Shown: positions 43,808 through 54,989, counted from the stretch's first letter. The stretch is 64,000 bases of DNA from Bactericera cockerelli (GCA_024516035.1 CM044967.1:11702092-11766091); one strand, 5' to 3'. Notes: generated by a model not told the origin, from the letters alone. Numbers and translations: made by a program.

Positions 43808-43996
43808 GTTGGGTGGAAGAGATTGCCGTAGGCAATAACCCCGCCCTTTAGTTAGGACATATGTTTATATTTTGTTTATTTTTTTCTTTTTCTTGTTTAT
43901 ATTATTAATATTGTCAATTTTTATATTTAATTTGTACCATTATTTGTCTGTATATATGTTCTACCTACTAATAAAGAGTTCCTAAATAAATAAATG
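43808..43996 (+). mobile_element. LINE-like 3' tail
   Basis: GTTGGGTGGAAGAGATTGCC, GTAGGCAATAACCCCGCCCT, a T-rich stretch, CTGTATATATGTTC, TAATAAAGAGTTCCTAAATA. The GATTGC..GGCAATA-GCC hairpin and AATAAA end are typical of RTE or jockey-like LINE tails (family knowledge). Another copy is at 52509. Confidence 0.6.
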
Positions 43997-43999
43997 GAT

Positions 44000-44560
44000 T
44001 GTTTCATGAATTCAAGAAAAGTTTGAAAATCATAATTATATTTCAAGGATGGCGCAATGTAATCCATGCTGTCAATTGCTGTAATGCTGTCGGTATTTGA
44101 TCAATAGTTAACTAACTCCTGTGTTAACTTCACGCAAGTTAACAAGTGTGCTGCGCACCATATAATCAATTATTGAGATGGGTAAAAATGAAATCATTAT
44201 AATTACGATACGTCTTTCTTATTGTATTCTTCCCCGTCTTGATTATTTTTTATTTTCTCTTTTTATGCACCTTTTCATATAATAATTTAAAATGAAGAGA
44301 AGATTTTGAGGGACTGCACAAGATTTTATTTTTTCTTGAACATTTCCAGATAAAAAATATGAAAAAGACATCTGTCTGTCGTACATGAGCAAAAAAAAAA
44401 AAAAAATTAAGCATCTCATTGCATTCGTAATAGTATCAAAATTGTTCAAGAGGCTAAATTTTAGCAATTTTTTGCTAGTCAGTTATCTATTCAATAATTT
44501 CTAAAATATTCTTAGTATTCTGTCCAAATTATAGAAATCCTTGACCGACGCGCGACATTG
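44000..44560. other. No gene seen
   Basis: AT-rich. Short palindromes GTTAACTTCACGCAAGTTAAC and GTGCTGCGCAC lie at about 44122-44158. Confidence 0.45.
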
Positions 44561-44566
44561 GTATTA

Positions 44567-44790
44567 TTATTCATAGGTTACCAATAAGTGCAATATTACG
44601 AGTACATCTTCAATATTGTTAGAATCTTCGACATTATCCATTGCTCTGTGATCGTAGGTCATATCAGAGCCCTCCATGGCACTCGGTTTCCAATCGTGAA
44701 ATCCCAGACGAACTTGAGAGTTGGAGGAAGCAGCACTAGTCATTACTGAGGTACTTATCACAAAGGAGGAGAATAGGAACCAACTGACAA
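44567..44790 (-). CDS. Candidate exon with hydrophobic leader then polar segment
   Basis: Minus-strand frame: a hydrophobic VVVSWFLFSSFVISTSV, then MTSAASSNSQVRLGFHDWKP, SAMEGSDMTYDHRAMDNVED and SNNIEDVLVILHLLVTYE, stop at 44567. Codon use is mixed and unlike the AT-forced neighbours. The ATG at about 44722 has a purine at -3. If spliced, donors such as GAAGAT|GTACTC or TTATTG|GTAACC could end it sooner. The hydrophobic leader could be the rear of a signal peptide starting in an upstream exon. Product unknown. Confidence 0.3.
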
Positions 44791-44799
44791 CTACCTACA

Positions 44800-45235
44800 A
44801 CTCGTAAATATAGAAAATTATTGGAGGCTTCAGATAATTATATCGGCCGTATTTTATTAAATAATAAGAAACCTTTCTACGGTCGTCTTTTAGCATGGCT
44901 CCTTAATTAAAGCGACTCAGTGAGTCTCGAATGCCTTATTTGGGACCTAGTGGAGGTAGGTGCACCTGAAATACCATTGTCAAAAGTCTATTCACTCGCT
45001 CCTGGTAATTATAATCTCCCGAGTCTGTTGTCACCGCGTCAACTAGTTGGAAACTTACCGTTATACATCTAGAGTGGTTAACCACAAGAACCATCTACAA
45101 TAACTAAGTGGTAAAAGTGGTTAGCGCAGTTATAGCTTCTGATCACATGATTTTGCCTTAAGTTCAGGACATGACAGAAAAATCAGCGGACTGTGTCCTT
45201 GGGAACGACAACAGTTATAAACATTCGTATTTTCA
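44800..45235. other. No gene seen
   Basis: Moderate-GC sequence with a faint tRNA-like stretch at about 45110-45175 (GGTTAGCGCAGTTATAGC, TTAAGTTCAGGACATGAC), too weak to call. Confidence 0.35.
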
Positions 45236-45240
45236 TTTTC

Positions 45241-45400
45241 CAGCGTCAACAGCTCATTGAATTATAACATTTATCGTGAGATTACTGAAGTTAAGCAACG
45301 TTTAACGAGGTTAGAACTTATTGAGTGACCATTCAAATTTGAATTGAACAATGGTGTAATTACTCCACCAAAACGGAATCATGATGAGTTTTGGTTTTAA
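45241..45400 (+). repeat. 5S-derived SINE, diverged
   Basis: GAGATTACTGAAGTTAAGCA, ACGAGGTTAGAACTTATTGA and GTGACCATTCAAATTTGAAT retain the 5S A-box and C-box regions; the remainder is decayed. Confidence 0.7.
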
Positions 45401-45404
45401 TTAT

Positions 45405-48195
45405 TAAATTACTCGTAAATGACCAAAATTATCTACTCCGTACTAGTAAATGATCAAAATTACGAATTTACTATAATACGAGCAAAAGTTATAAAACATG
45501 CACCCCAAAATTTAGTATTCACAGATCAATTTATTTGCTAAGCGCGATGGGGATAAAAAATGTAATAAATCTGATTAATCAATGTTTACAACATGTGAAA
45601 TATTACAAGGATTATTCTGTTTTATTTCATAAGCTAGGATTTTCATCGTTTTACAAAGCAGCACAGTGTCCTGAATTTGAATAAATAATTGACGAGAATG
45701 AGCAACTAGTTTACATTTTGTTGATGTTCTGAATCCTGTGTTATTTTTAGTTATGAAGTTATCAAGATATTGATAATTTTCAGTTCATTTCTTTCCTTAT
45801 ATACTGTTCTCAGCAAATATCTTTGCAGGAATGAGTGTTGTGTAGCAATACCATATTCTGACTGATGTGAAGCATAAGAGACGTATTCTGTTTTCAATAA
45901 GTGGTTGATACTTTTTTATCTATACAAAAAAAGTTCGGAGCATTAAAGAGTTGGAAGATACTTAGCGCGCCAGCTAAAAGCACAAGTTCTGCTAATTTTA
46001 ATTTATCGCTGTTCTCATTGTCCAAGTTCCTTTTACGTGATGAAAGGAATGCAAAATGATGTATTGTATGGAGAGAATAGAATTTTGTGTAACGTACGAA
46101 GACTTTTATATGCGTCAGAAATACCTTCGTGAGTCTCCTCTCATACTTGCGAAGAAAAAATGCTTAAACGGAGAAAAAATTTGCGAAATATTATTCCCTT
46201 ATAATTTTCGAATTGGCAAAGAGAGAGACAGAAAAAAAGTTTGATGGTTTCAAAATGGTCAACCAGTTCTCCTTGTTACGTTTTCAATAGTCATTAATTT
46301 AGAAGCGATCAATTGTTCTCTTGTTGTGACGACTACATGAGAATCATTTTTTAAACGTTGTCGAAGACAGAGACACAGAAAGAGTATTTCTATTTCTTCG
46401 GAATCAAATACAGGTGGAAGCTTGCAAGTTGTCCCGCCTTGAATCTTGAATCGGTATGTTTTGCTCTCAGATCGTTTATCATAAGTATTTTGATTTGACC
46501 CAAGACCAAAACTAAATGGTTCTGTGTTTTACTTGGGCGGAATACCAAATCATTAGCTGGAAACTTAATCGAATTAGAAAAAATGCGAGAGACAAGACAT
46601 TGGCGACTGTAAGTTGTCTCAGGAGTGAGAATCAATTTGACCGGTGGGTAATATTCGACCGTGGAGGTCTGCTATTCTTTAAGATTTTTTTTAGTTATTT
46701 TTTATGATACATTAAGACGAACTTTTGCTTAAGGAATGCTTTCCTTAACGTAAATAAAGGTAAAAATTACTCAGAGGTCTAAGATCGTGATGTGAGTCAA
46801 GATCAATAGGTATCAAGTACCTACCTACTTCATCACTCAGGTACAAAAAAATAGACCCGTTAAGAATTGAACTCACTGCATTAGGACTACAAGTAACTCA
46901 AAACAATATAATTTTTTTGCGGTAAATGACTTGAGATAATATTCCATAGAAAGATGGCTAGAGTAAGAGTGAAATTTCTTGCAGAGAAAACAATTGGTAG
47001 TATTTTGTGTGTCTAGTTTAATTTCTAGTTTGAACCTTTTTCTGTGAGTTTATGTCCTTCTGTCTGTAATACCATTGAATTGCACTGTTCCTGACGTTTA
47101 TAAGTCAGGGATGCTAGATCAATATGAACGATTTTTTGTGGAGTTTCAACAAGATAAATTTAATGTCGAATCCACAAGACCATTATTTATATACTTTTTA
47201 GTACAAAAAGATGTTTAAAATGCTAATAGATGTTTTCTTATTTCTAGACCCGTGTTACCTTAAGCAGCTGATGCTTTTCCTTGCATTATAATTTGTAGTT
47301 TTTTTTTGCTCTCCAATGTTTCTCATACATTGTGATTAACATTATTTTTTTCAGCAGGATTGTTTGTTTAACAAAATATATTTCCGAGGCATATAATTCA
47401 AATGTTAAGTATTGGGTAGAGGCATGTTGTATGGACTGATAGACTATCTAACATAGTAATTTTGTATCAAAAGGTATACAAACCTATGAAAGTGCATGTA
47501 CAGGATGGCGCTGGTAAATGTGAAGATATTGAGTATCTCGAGATTGATATACATCTCATGTTGTGGTCAATGAACTGAATAGATCAAAGTCTTGAGATAT
47601 TGTTGTTTATTACTCATCCACTGGATAAGGCTCAGGATTACACAACGATAGCCCTATACCATATTGAGTACAACCCCGTACCAACGACCATCCCCCTATT
47701 ATATGTATATTAATTTTCATTTTAGTCATAATCGTAATGTCTATCAAAAAATGTATTCTAACCAGGCGGTCATCTCTTGAGAAGTTTTTAAGAGATTGCA
47801 TTTCAAGATGTAAATCTTTACACTTAGAAAGTAAAATACTTGAGAACAACCTTTCCGGTCAAATTCGGCCAATTTTTTTTCTCATTAGGTATCTGTAAAT
47901 GTGTTCCTTGCAAATTACTCTTCTAAATAATGCTCATAACTCATAATATGAGTGAAACACTTGAAAAAAAATCGTGCTTAAAGAAAAAAACTCACTATGA
48001 ACCATCCGGTAGACTATCGGGTGGAGGAAAAGGATCTATCAGAACCATCTACCTAATTGTTGTTTGTTTTTTGTATTTCTTTTTCACATTTACTATTGTC
48101 TGATTCACAGGAGACAGGATCCAGGGCTGGATTCAACTGAAGGAATGCAAGGATTACTATGCATCTAGAGTTTAGAGCTTGATGAAGCATTGCTA
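45405..48195. other. AT-rich, no accepted gene
   Basis: Frames of 60-80 codons (46056-46244, 46390-46707, 47610-47849) lack domains. At 46557-46610 an open stretch WKLNRIRKNARDKTLAT ends at a good donor (ACT|GTAAGT), but its acceptor is poor. Confidence 0.4.
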
Positions 48196-48199
48196 GTCA

Positions 48200-48415
48200 G
48201 TCCGCGATAGCTGAGTTAAGCTGAGTGGTCGAGACGTAGGTCTGGTCGCGGGTTCGAAAACCAGTTGGACATGACAAGATATCTTCCCATTTGGGATTTT
48301 GACCACATAATAATTCACCTTGGGCTTACTGCTTGAATAATGGGACTCATATTGGTCCTAATCGTATAATATAAATAACTATCATAATAAGCGATATTAT
48401 TATCATAATAAGCAT
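48200..48415 (+). repeat. SINE family A, diverged head
   Basis: Head degenerate (GTCCGCGATAGCTGAG), B box CGCGGGTTCGAAAACCAGTT, then the regular tail CCCATTTGGGATTTTGACCA, CTTGGGCTTACTGCTTGAAT and GCGATATTATT. Confidence 0.8.
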
Positions 48416-48451
48416 TGTTGTCCAATGATTTATTCGCAGCCTTAGGTATGC

Positions 48452-48682
48452 TTAGAGAGAAGAGATGAGGACACCAACATAGAACAAGTATGCGGAAATA
48501 AACCAGTAGGATCAAGACCGAAAGGAAGACCAAAGCAAAGATGGTGGGATCAAGTTCGAGTGGACAGGAAAATTGCTAACAAAACCGAAGAAGACGCACC
48601 AGACCGTATCAAATGGAGGCAAATATGTGGCGAGGCTAGAAAGAGACTCAGTTATAAATGGCCATGGGATTCATGGGAGTAA
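48452..48682 (+). pseudogene. LINE polyprotein C-terminal fragment
   Basis: A 76-codon frame ending in TAA: LERRDEDTNIEQVCGN, GSRPKGRPKQRWWDQVRVDR, then DRIKWRQICGEARKRLSYKW. The GRPK-RWWDQV and D-x-x-x-W-R pattern is the conserved end of RTE-like LINE ORFs downstream of reverse transcriptase (family knowledge). Nothing upstream continues it; SINE A lies directly before it. Confidence 0.75.
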
Positions 48683-48993
48683 GTAAGAATGTTTCCTTGG
48701 TGATGAGTCCACCTTAAATCCCACATATCGTTATTGGCAAATGAATTTTTTATGAAAAAAGGTATCTGATCTGTGCAATTTGCACGTCTAGTCTACTGCT
48801 TTAAAAGTCGAACTAATAAGTCCGTAAAGACAGTGAGTCATCTTTCTAGTATAATTCAAGATTCTAGGCATCCTAGGTTTAATTAGCCAAGCCTGAGAAT
48901 GTGAGACTATAAAAAAAAAAAACAATGAAATGAATCATCTAGATGTGCATCTTATCTTTTGAGCATCCCTTTGAATTAGTTTTATTTTATTAT

Positions 48994-49200
48994 TTAGGCT
49001 CGTTCTAGTCTTTCAGAAAGGTTACACCCCCTTAATAATTCTTGAAATGTTATTTTAAATTCCTCCTTAAAACCATCATAATCTCGGAGATAGCATAGCC
49101 CGGATTCTTTAGGACGTGTGTGGCTGTGTGGTTCACAGAGCTCCGGTTCACCAAATGGTTCACTAATCATGTGCAGTGTGCATGTAGGGCTTTCATAAGC
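48994..49200 (-). CDS. Candidate 3' exon or relic, about 68 codons
   Basis: Minus-strand frame AYESPTCTLHMISEPFGEPE, LCEPHSHTRPKESGLCYLRD, YDGFKEEFKITFQELLRGCN, LSERLERA and TAA, followed at once by AATAATAAAATAAAAC, which contains AATAAA-like signals. Composition is protein-like but no family is recognised. A SINE C head fragment lies just beyond its 5' side. Could be the 3' end of a retrotransposed or LINE sequence. Confidence 0.28.
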   Translation of the reverse strand, partial: AYESPTCTLHMISEPFGEPELCEPHSHTRPKESGLCYLRDYDGFKEEFKITFQELLRGCNLSERLERA

Positions 49201-49217
49201 CTTCTTAACTGAAAAAA

Positions 49218-49271
49218 AGCAGCTTGATCGATAAGGCGGTAGACTCGTAACCAAGATTTCGGTGGTTCGCC
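49218..49271 (+). repeat. SINE family C, head fragment
   Basis: GCAGCTTGATCGATAAGGCG, GTAGACTCGTAACC and TCGGTGGTTCG; the family C tail is missing. Confidence 0.6.
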
Positions 49272-49279
49272 TCCTAAGT

Positions 49280-50940
49280 ACGGCACACAGTTCTTAAGGC
49301 GATTGCTTGTGAAATTCACGATCAGCCCAATCATTCCAGTCCAATTTGAATACAATTTTTTTTATTAATAGTTTTACTTCTAGAGAAACATTTCAAATCT
49401 GCTGTTGAAGTTATTGCATTGATTTCACCAAAATTTAGATTTTTCACCTTTAACTTACCTACCTACAGTACCAATGAACCTTACTCCCACTAATCTGACA
49501 TTCTTGTCTGCTGGTAACCTGTAATCTACAATATCTGTTAATAATTTTAGGTGAAAACATTATTTAGTACTATTGGACAATTTTTTCATTCTAAAAAATA
49601 AAATAGAAATAATTATTATATTATTATAATGTCTCATACAAATTTAATATCATATTTAAATAACAGACAAACTGTAATTCTCATTCCTTTGTTAAGAACA
49701 GAAACTTATGCCGTAAGAACGTATTATTCAGTCTTGTATTTAAGTGAAATGTCTTACAGTAATACGACTTCAGCAAAAGGAGAAGAAAAGACTCAATATT
49801 AATTTGCAATATTTCCCATAGAGAATTTTCTATCGTTAGGAAATAAGAAACTTTTCATAATATTAAATTTCATAAAAATCCTTTGTGGTTGTAATATTTC
49901 TATGTAGCATTATGTTGAGAGTTCCAGTTTATTAATTTAATTAAAGATGGGAGTAATAATATTCAACTTTGAGTAAAGAATCTGGATTGCTTCTCTGAAT
50001 ATGAAAATCAGAATTTTCTCCCTTGGAAATATTCACTCTGTTAATTTTTCTCAACTCATTTCTTCTTTGGGTTGTCTAATCATAATTCTATCTCTCTCTC
50101 CTTCTATTCTCTCTTTCGCTCTCTCTCTCTCTATTCTTCTCCCTCTCTTTCTTCCACTCTCTCTCCTTCTAACACTTCTTAAAATTTAGACCCTGAATCA
50201 TATCAGAAATAAGCAGTCTTGCATGAAACGCGAATGTAAGTTATAATAATAGGTTCATGATCAGATCATCTAGAAATTTGGGAAATTTATTTAATTTGAG
50301 TAAATGATAATGAATTGACAACACCAGATATAAGTGGCCATATTTGAAACCTGTATTTTTTAAAACTTTAAACTTTAGATAAAGCTTTTTGTCCTAGTTT
50401 AATAAGTTATTAAATATTTAAGAAAAAGAATCTTAAAAGTTCTTTGAAAAGAGGATTGTCTCTGGAAAAAAAGCTAGGACTTATCCGCATTGAAAAGCTA
50501 TTCATTTGAAATGAATATTTCTTTCCATTTCTTCAAGTTGAAGAAACTAGTTACAAATAAGTAGAAGGCAGAGGAAAGTCAAGAGGTAACGTCTTGCTTT
50601 CTTTCTCTCCCGATGGATCCGTCGGAGTTTTCAGTCTAATACATCTCAAGTATCTTAACTTCTTCCAACTTGTGAGTTAAGTCTTCTTTGTTGCGAAACT
50701 TGTCCAGTAAATTTCGAAGGTAACTTTTGTTCCAGTAACGTTATGAACTAGCTTTTATTTGCTGAAACGTTTGAGACTTCCTGAACTGGAGTTATTGTTT
50801 ATTTACATTATAAAGAGAAAGATATGAACTCTTTCTGCTTTACTCAAGTTCAACAATGGCGATATTCAGGAAATGCAGTAGGACAGCTTATTTTTCCAAA
50901 AGGGTAGCGTTCTAGTGAACCTATAATTCGCGAGTTCACT
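49280..50940. other. AT-rich, no gene seen
   Basis: Contains a (CT)n-rich stretch at 50088-50165, which accounts for the 62-codon frame there. No other signal. Confidence 0.45.
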
Positions 50941-50946
50941 TTGAAT

Positions 50947-51221
50947 TCAATGATGAGTGCAGTTAACGGTATAAAACTGATCCAATATTAATGTATGTAA
51001 AAGAAACGAGCGTAATCTACTTGTTAGCAGAGAATCTCTTGACGGAAGATTTGTAAGGCCTAAAGAAGGAAATGCTGCTACTAATAACACAGCTAGAGGA
51101 TTATATTTCAGACATTCTGTAGCACAGGTTGGACTGTGCCTCATGAGCATAGCGGTCCCAGACTCACACAATTCATTAGATAGTGCCCTCCTGATATTCC
51201 TGCCCCGTTTGTAAAGTCAAT
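50947..51221 (-). CDS. Candidate exon, about 90 codons, unknown product
   Basis: Minus-strand frame open from about 51221 to 50947: LYKRGRNIRRALSNELCESG, TAMLMRHSPTCATECLKYNP, LAVLLVAAFPSLGLTNLPSR, then a less convincing end. It has three cysteines in the first half and a hydrophobic LAVLLVAAFPSLGL. No good ATG at its start and no strong splice sites. A relic is as likely as an exon. Confidence 0.22.
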
Positions 51222-51399
51222 TCAACTTCACTATTAATTGCTCCCAACGATTCAGGATAGAAATGTGAACACCGTTCGAATGCAAAGACAAAATCTCATT
51301 TCAGATCATTATCATACGGCGGGGAACGCAAGCAAATATCGGCCTGCTTTAACCCTTTCAGAAACCAGCCAAATTAACGACTTGATTCGTTGCAACGAA

Positions 51400-51550
51400 G
51401 ATGTTTTTAAGCACTCAAGTTAAGCAACGCCCAAGATGGGACAAGGATTGGTGTATGTCTCAGGTTTATAAACAACATTTCAACATTTGTAACGATGGTA
51501 ATCCCTGTTCCACCCGTATTCCGACCTTACTGAGGCCGGGTGAACTTCAC
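51400..51550 (+). repeat. Possible 5S-derived SINE fragment
   Basis: ACTCAAGTTAAGCAACGCCC resembles the 5S A-box region, and CTGAGGCCGGGTGAACTTCA the GCTGGGTGAGGTCA body. The rest does not match, so this is tentative. Confidence 0.3.
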
Positions 51551-52340
51551 AAATATATGAATCCGATACAAAATTTTAAAGTTTAATTAATTTCAAATTT
51601 AATTTTTCCTGATTATATTAGACTATCTGAGGAGAAATAAGTTGCATAAGGACTTATATATAGGGAGTGCGATTAAAGCAGATTTAAAGACTATTGTACG
51701 TTTTTTTATATTCACTTCTATTCTTCACTTAATCACTTTCCACCAACCATGTGGAATTCAATTGAACTCTTATTGGAAGCAAGTATTAAAAATCCAGAAA
51801 TGTTTTACTTATACTCTCACATACTATATTAATTGTGAGAAATTCAAAATTCATTTCATCTTCTCCTGCTCATTCAACTGATCTAGCTGAATAACATTTT
51901 TATTCTGCAAGAGCTGACTAGAAAATTGAACGTATATAACTGTATTTGACAATCGGTCCCAAGGAGACCAATAGATTCTGTGAAGTTTGTTTAGTTGTAC
52001 TGTTATTGTATCGCGATATTCTAATGAACGGCCATAGCTGAGGAATTTTCTTAGTCTTGTCACAGCTGTGCTGCCAATTACCAGACTGTTGGACACACTA
52101 CTATGATTCACATTAAGTATAATTTTGTACTTTGCCGTCAACCAATAAGTATTCTCAGAGCCTTGGACATTCAGAAAAGCTGTTATGGCTCATTGATAGA
52201 CCTTGCAAAATTTATTGTTACTTAAACTACATAAAAATGGAGAGTTTCAATCGTGAGCAGATCCATGGACTTATTTTGGTGTTGAAATAATTGTTATGTT
52301 TGCAGTTACATACAAAATTATACTCTTTTTATCCTGCTAG

Positions 52341-52406
52341 CAAAAAAAAACTCGAACTACTGACCTCCAGGTTACGAGTCCGCCGCCTTATCTACCGAGC
52401 GACTGA
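52341..52406 (-). repeat. SINE family C, head fragment
   Basis: CTCGAACTACTGACCTCCAG, GTTACGAGTCCGCCGCCTTA and CTACCGAGCGACTGAG. Confidence 0.7.
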
Positions 52407-52508
52407 GAACCGTTGAGTTGGCGCTTGAGAGTATGGAACAGACACAATGGTATATTGTATCATCATCTTACAATTTTACGTCCTAACGTCATAGTATTAG
52501 GTGGAAGA

Positions 52509-52655
52509 GTTGGGTGGAAGAGATTGCTATTTTATTCATGTTATCTATCTGTGCTGTTTATCTTTTTTTTTTCTTGTTTATATTGTCCTAAATTTTGTAT
52601 TTTAATTTTCATCATTACCTGTATATCATAATATGTCCTTTTAATAAAGAGTTAA
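52509..52655 (+). mobile_element. LINE-like 3' tail
   Basis: GTTGGGTGGAAGAGATTGCT, a T-rich tract, TACCTGTATATCATAATATG, TTTTAATAAAGAGTTAAATA, as at 43808 but without the GGCAATAACCCCGCC part. Confidence 0.6.
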
Positions 52656-52711
52656 ATAATAATTATAATAATAGTATTAATTTTCTATGCCACTATTAAA
52701 TATTTTCATCA

Positions 52712-52957
52712 TTATTTGAAACAAAAGTTACTTTTATTTCCACTACTAACAACGCTTACACTTTCCTGTAACTTCTTTTCAGCAACTTTTCCAATGCGAG
52801 TAGCTGCGAACTTGTCGGATATTAAATTATCTTCAAGTATCTCTATGAAAAAACTCAGGTGCAACTTTTCTTGCCTAAGCAGTATGAAGTTTTTCGACGA
52901 ACTTGTAATTTTATTTTCCAACATTTTTCCCTCGAGTGGTTCAGTCCTCTTGGTCAC
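52712..52957 (-). CDS. Candidate exon, 81 codons, lysine/glutamate-rich
   Basis: Minus-strand frame reading TKRTEPLEGKMLENKITSSS, KNFILLRQEKLHLSFFIEIL, EDNLISDKFAATRIGKVAEK, KLQESVSVVSSGNKSNFCFK and stop. Helical, charged and protein-like, but it starts at GTG after a TAG and has no domain. The opposite strand is also open for 92 codons, which weakens the case. Confidence 0.2.
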   Translation of the reverse strand: MTKRTEPLEGKMLENKITSSSKNFILLRQEKLHLSFFIEILEDNLISDKFAATRIGKVAEKKLQESVSVVSSGNKSNFCFK

Positions 52958-52999
52958 TTTCTATTTTCCTTACTGTAAGTTACAGTTAAAGTGACCAGT

Positions 53000-53605
53000 A
53001 CGTGTGCACTTTTTAACAATAAATCTGGTCTAAACAATAGTGAAATGTTCTTATCTTATGGAAAAAGTTAAATCGATTGCCTCATCTACTGTATTTATGG
53101 AGTTAGATGCCATTCTTCGTCGAGCGGCCGTAGAGGGGACTTGTAAAAAAAAAAAAAAAAAATATCTCGAGAACCACTAAGTTAAAACAAAAGTATTATA
53201 GAACATTAATGGTTCGAAATGATCTGTATTACCACTCCTTAAGAGATTTACATCAAGTCTGTTACTCCCTGTATAAAAATGGTGTTTAATATTTCAACTC
53301 GTTTATTCTTCCGTGAACCTTGCTGTGCTTGAAGGGGCTAAGCTTCCACCAGGCTCGCAAAATGTTAATAATTCTCCGGTACTGGAAGATGAATGTAATC
53401 ATTGAAATGCAAACCGCGATAACTTTTCAATTTTCACAGCACGCTCTCGCAAGTTTTCCCAGGGTTTGCGGAATTGGATTATCCCAGTCTTCTCCCGGGT
53501 TATCTTGTCCTAGATCATTTCCCGGTAGTCCCAGGGGGGTTTTATCGCCTATTTGGATGATTTTCTTCATTTAAAACAGTGGTAATTTTACTCTGAGCTA
53601 GAACA
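53000..53605. other. Unclassified repeats, no gene accepted
   Basis: A 20-base A tract lies at about 53143, and TTACTCCCTGTATA at 53262 resembles a mariner-type terminus. A GC-richer stretch at 53330-53560 gives an 84-codon frame that is not convincing. Confidence 0.35.
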
Positions 53606-53610
53606 TTGGG

Positions 53611-53692
53611 CTGTATACATATAAACTCCGTGCCGTTACACACAGACTCCTGGTATGGAGTCTGTGTGTAATGGCACGGAGTTTGTACACAG
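53611..53692. other. Near-perfect hairpin, 28-bp stem, 6-base loop
   Basis: Arm 53623-53650 begins AAACTCCGTGCCGTTACACA; arm 53657-53684 is its reverse complement except for one G-T (a G-U pair in RNA). The loop is TGGTAT. Pairing extends outward through CTGTATAC / GTACACAG after a small bulge. Either a tiny fold-back MITE or a small-RNA precursor. Confidence 0.85.
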
Positions 53693-53759
53693 CCGAACAT
53701 GGCTTGTAACTACATGTAAGCTTTTTATGTATACGTAGGTGTTGTATTGTTTGTTACCA

Positions 53760-54415
53760 GTTAGGACACGCGTACTCGACAACCAGTCCAAGTTAAAGTT
53801 ATAAATATTACAAAGAATCTTCTTGAATTGTTACAAATTGAAAATAAAAAATAAATGGAGAGGTTTAACTCTATAATTTTCTGATAACGGTTACCAACTC
53901 GGTTTGAACCTTCTAATATAACTGACCTAGACTAACGTGGTATCATTTCTTTACATACGACTATTATAGGTATTTCATCATGATTGCTATACCCTAGCCA
54001 CTCTGTTGAATCCACACCAGCAGAACAGGCTGCCAGAAGATATGATAATTATAGGTTTCTTGTTATTGTTTGGTAAAACAAATAAATAATGTAAATATTT
54101 AGGACTGATTATAACTTCTTAGGTAGACCGGTGTTTGATATGATAAATGGCTTGTTCTCTCAGCTGCTCATAGGTTTCCCAAACTCAAAGTTAGTTCTGA
54201 AGTGGTCTGTGGGTTACGGATACACAGAAGTCATGGAGAAATGGGAGAGAGGGAAAACCCGCAAAAACCGAACCAAACTTCAGTCTCTAATCATGGTGGC
54301 TATTTTGTGTACAACTAATTATAGAGGTAGACGTTATTGCTCATTATTATGTTTGAAGAGCAATTAGAGCAAAACCCACTTTCAATGGTCAAAATAGGCT
54401 GAAACAAAAGTAAAA
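53760..54415. other. No accepted gene
   Basis: A 78-codon frame at 54131-54367 includes WSVGYGYTEVMEKWERGKTR but lacks splice or start support. Confidence 0.35.
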
Positions 54416-54423
54416 AAAAAAAG

Positions 54424-54566
54424 TTACCATATTTGTGTTAATCACTTTCGTGATATCACAACTACTCAAGCTCGCTTTACTAAATATACTGAAAGCGGGA
54501 CTTGAACCACCGGCCTCCAGGTTACAAGTCCGCCGCCTTATCCATCAAGCTACTGAGGTTGGTTAA
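54424..54566 (-). repeat. SINE family C, full-length copy
   Basis: CATATTTGTGTTAATCACTT, CGTGATATCACAACTACTCA, CTCGCTTTACTAAAT, GGGACTTGAACCACCGGCCT, CCAGGTTACAAGTCCGCCGC and ATCAAGCTACTGAGGTTGG. Confidence 0.9.
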
Positions 54567-54839
54567 TAGGCTGAAACAACTTTAGTGCTTCGAATTTTCT
54601 GGATTTCCGAACAGTTTTCTCCCAAAAATTAATCTCTAATTTAAAAGAGGTAACGCCACAAGTATCCTTGGTTCTCTTCCTAAAGGACGTTAGGAGGAAT
54701 GTTTAAATTTAAAAATAAACATAAAATAATCATCATCTTTATCGTGAACGATGGTACCCAGTCAGTGGAGGAATGACTCAGCACTTCTACCACTGTCTTT
54801 ACAAGGAGGCTAAATAATTGACAAGGGCCCCCAGAACCA

Positions 54840-54985
54840 AGCCAATGCTGGTCAACTCCCTGTTTAGTGTTTATAGTCCCCCAGCCAGACTGCTGGTTTA
54901 CTCCCTGTTTATAGTCCCCCAGCCAGACTGCTGGTCTACTCCCTGTTTATAGTTCCCCAGCCAGACTGGGGGACTATAAACATAA
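54840..54985 (+). repeat. CCAGCCAGACTG minisatellite, three units
   Basis: Units of 38-45 bp: ACTCCCTGTTTATAGTCCCC, then CAGCCAGACTGCTGGT. The last unit is followed by its own inverted copy (CCAGCCAGACTGGGGGACTATAAAC), giving a terminal hairpin. Confidence 0.85.
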
Positions 54986-54989
54986 AATA

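Noticed and set aside
46557..46610. Possible micro-exon WKLNRIRKNARDKTLAT ending at GTAAGT
   Set aside because: Donor is good, but the acceptor lacks a pyrimidine tract and the length is only 54 bases; chance is likely.
53320..53574. 84-codon plus-strand frame
   Set aside because: No domain, unlikely start, and neighbouring sequence resembles repeat debris.
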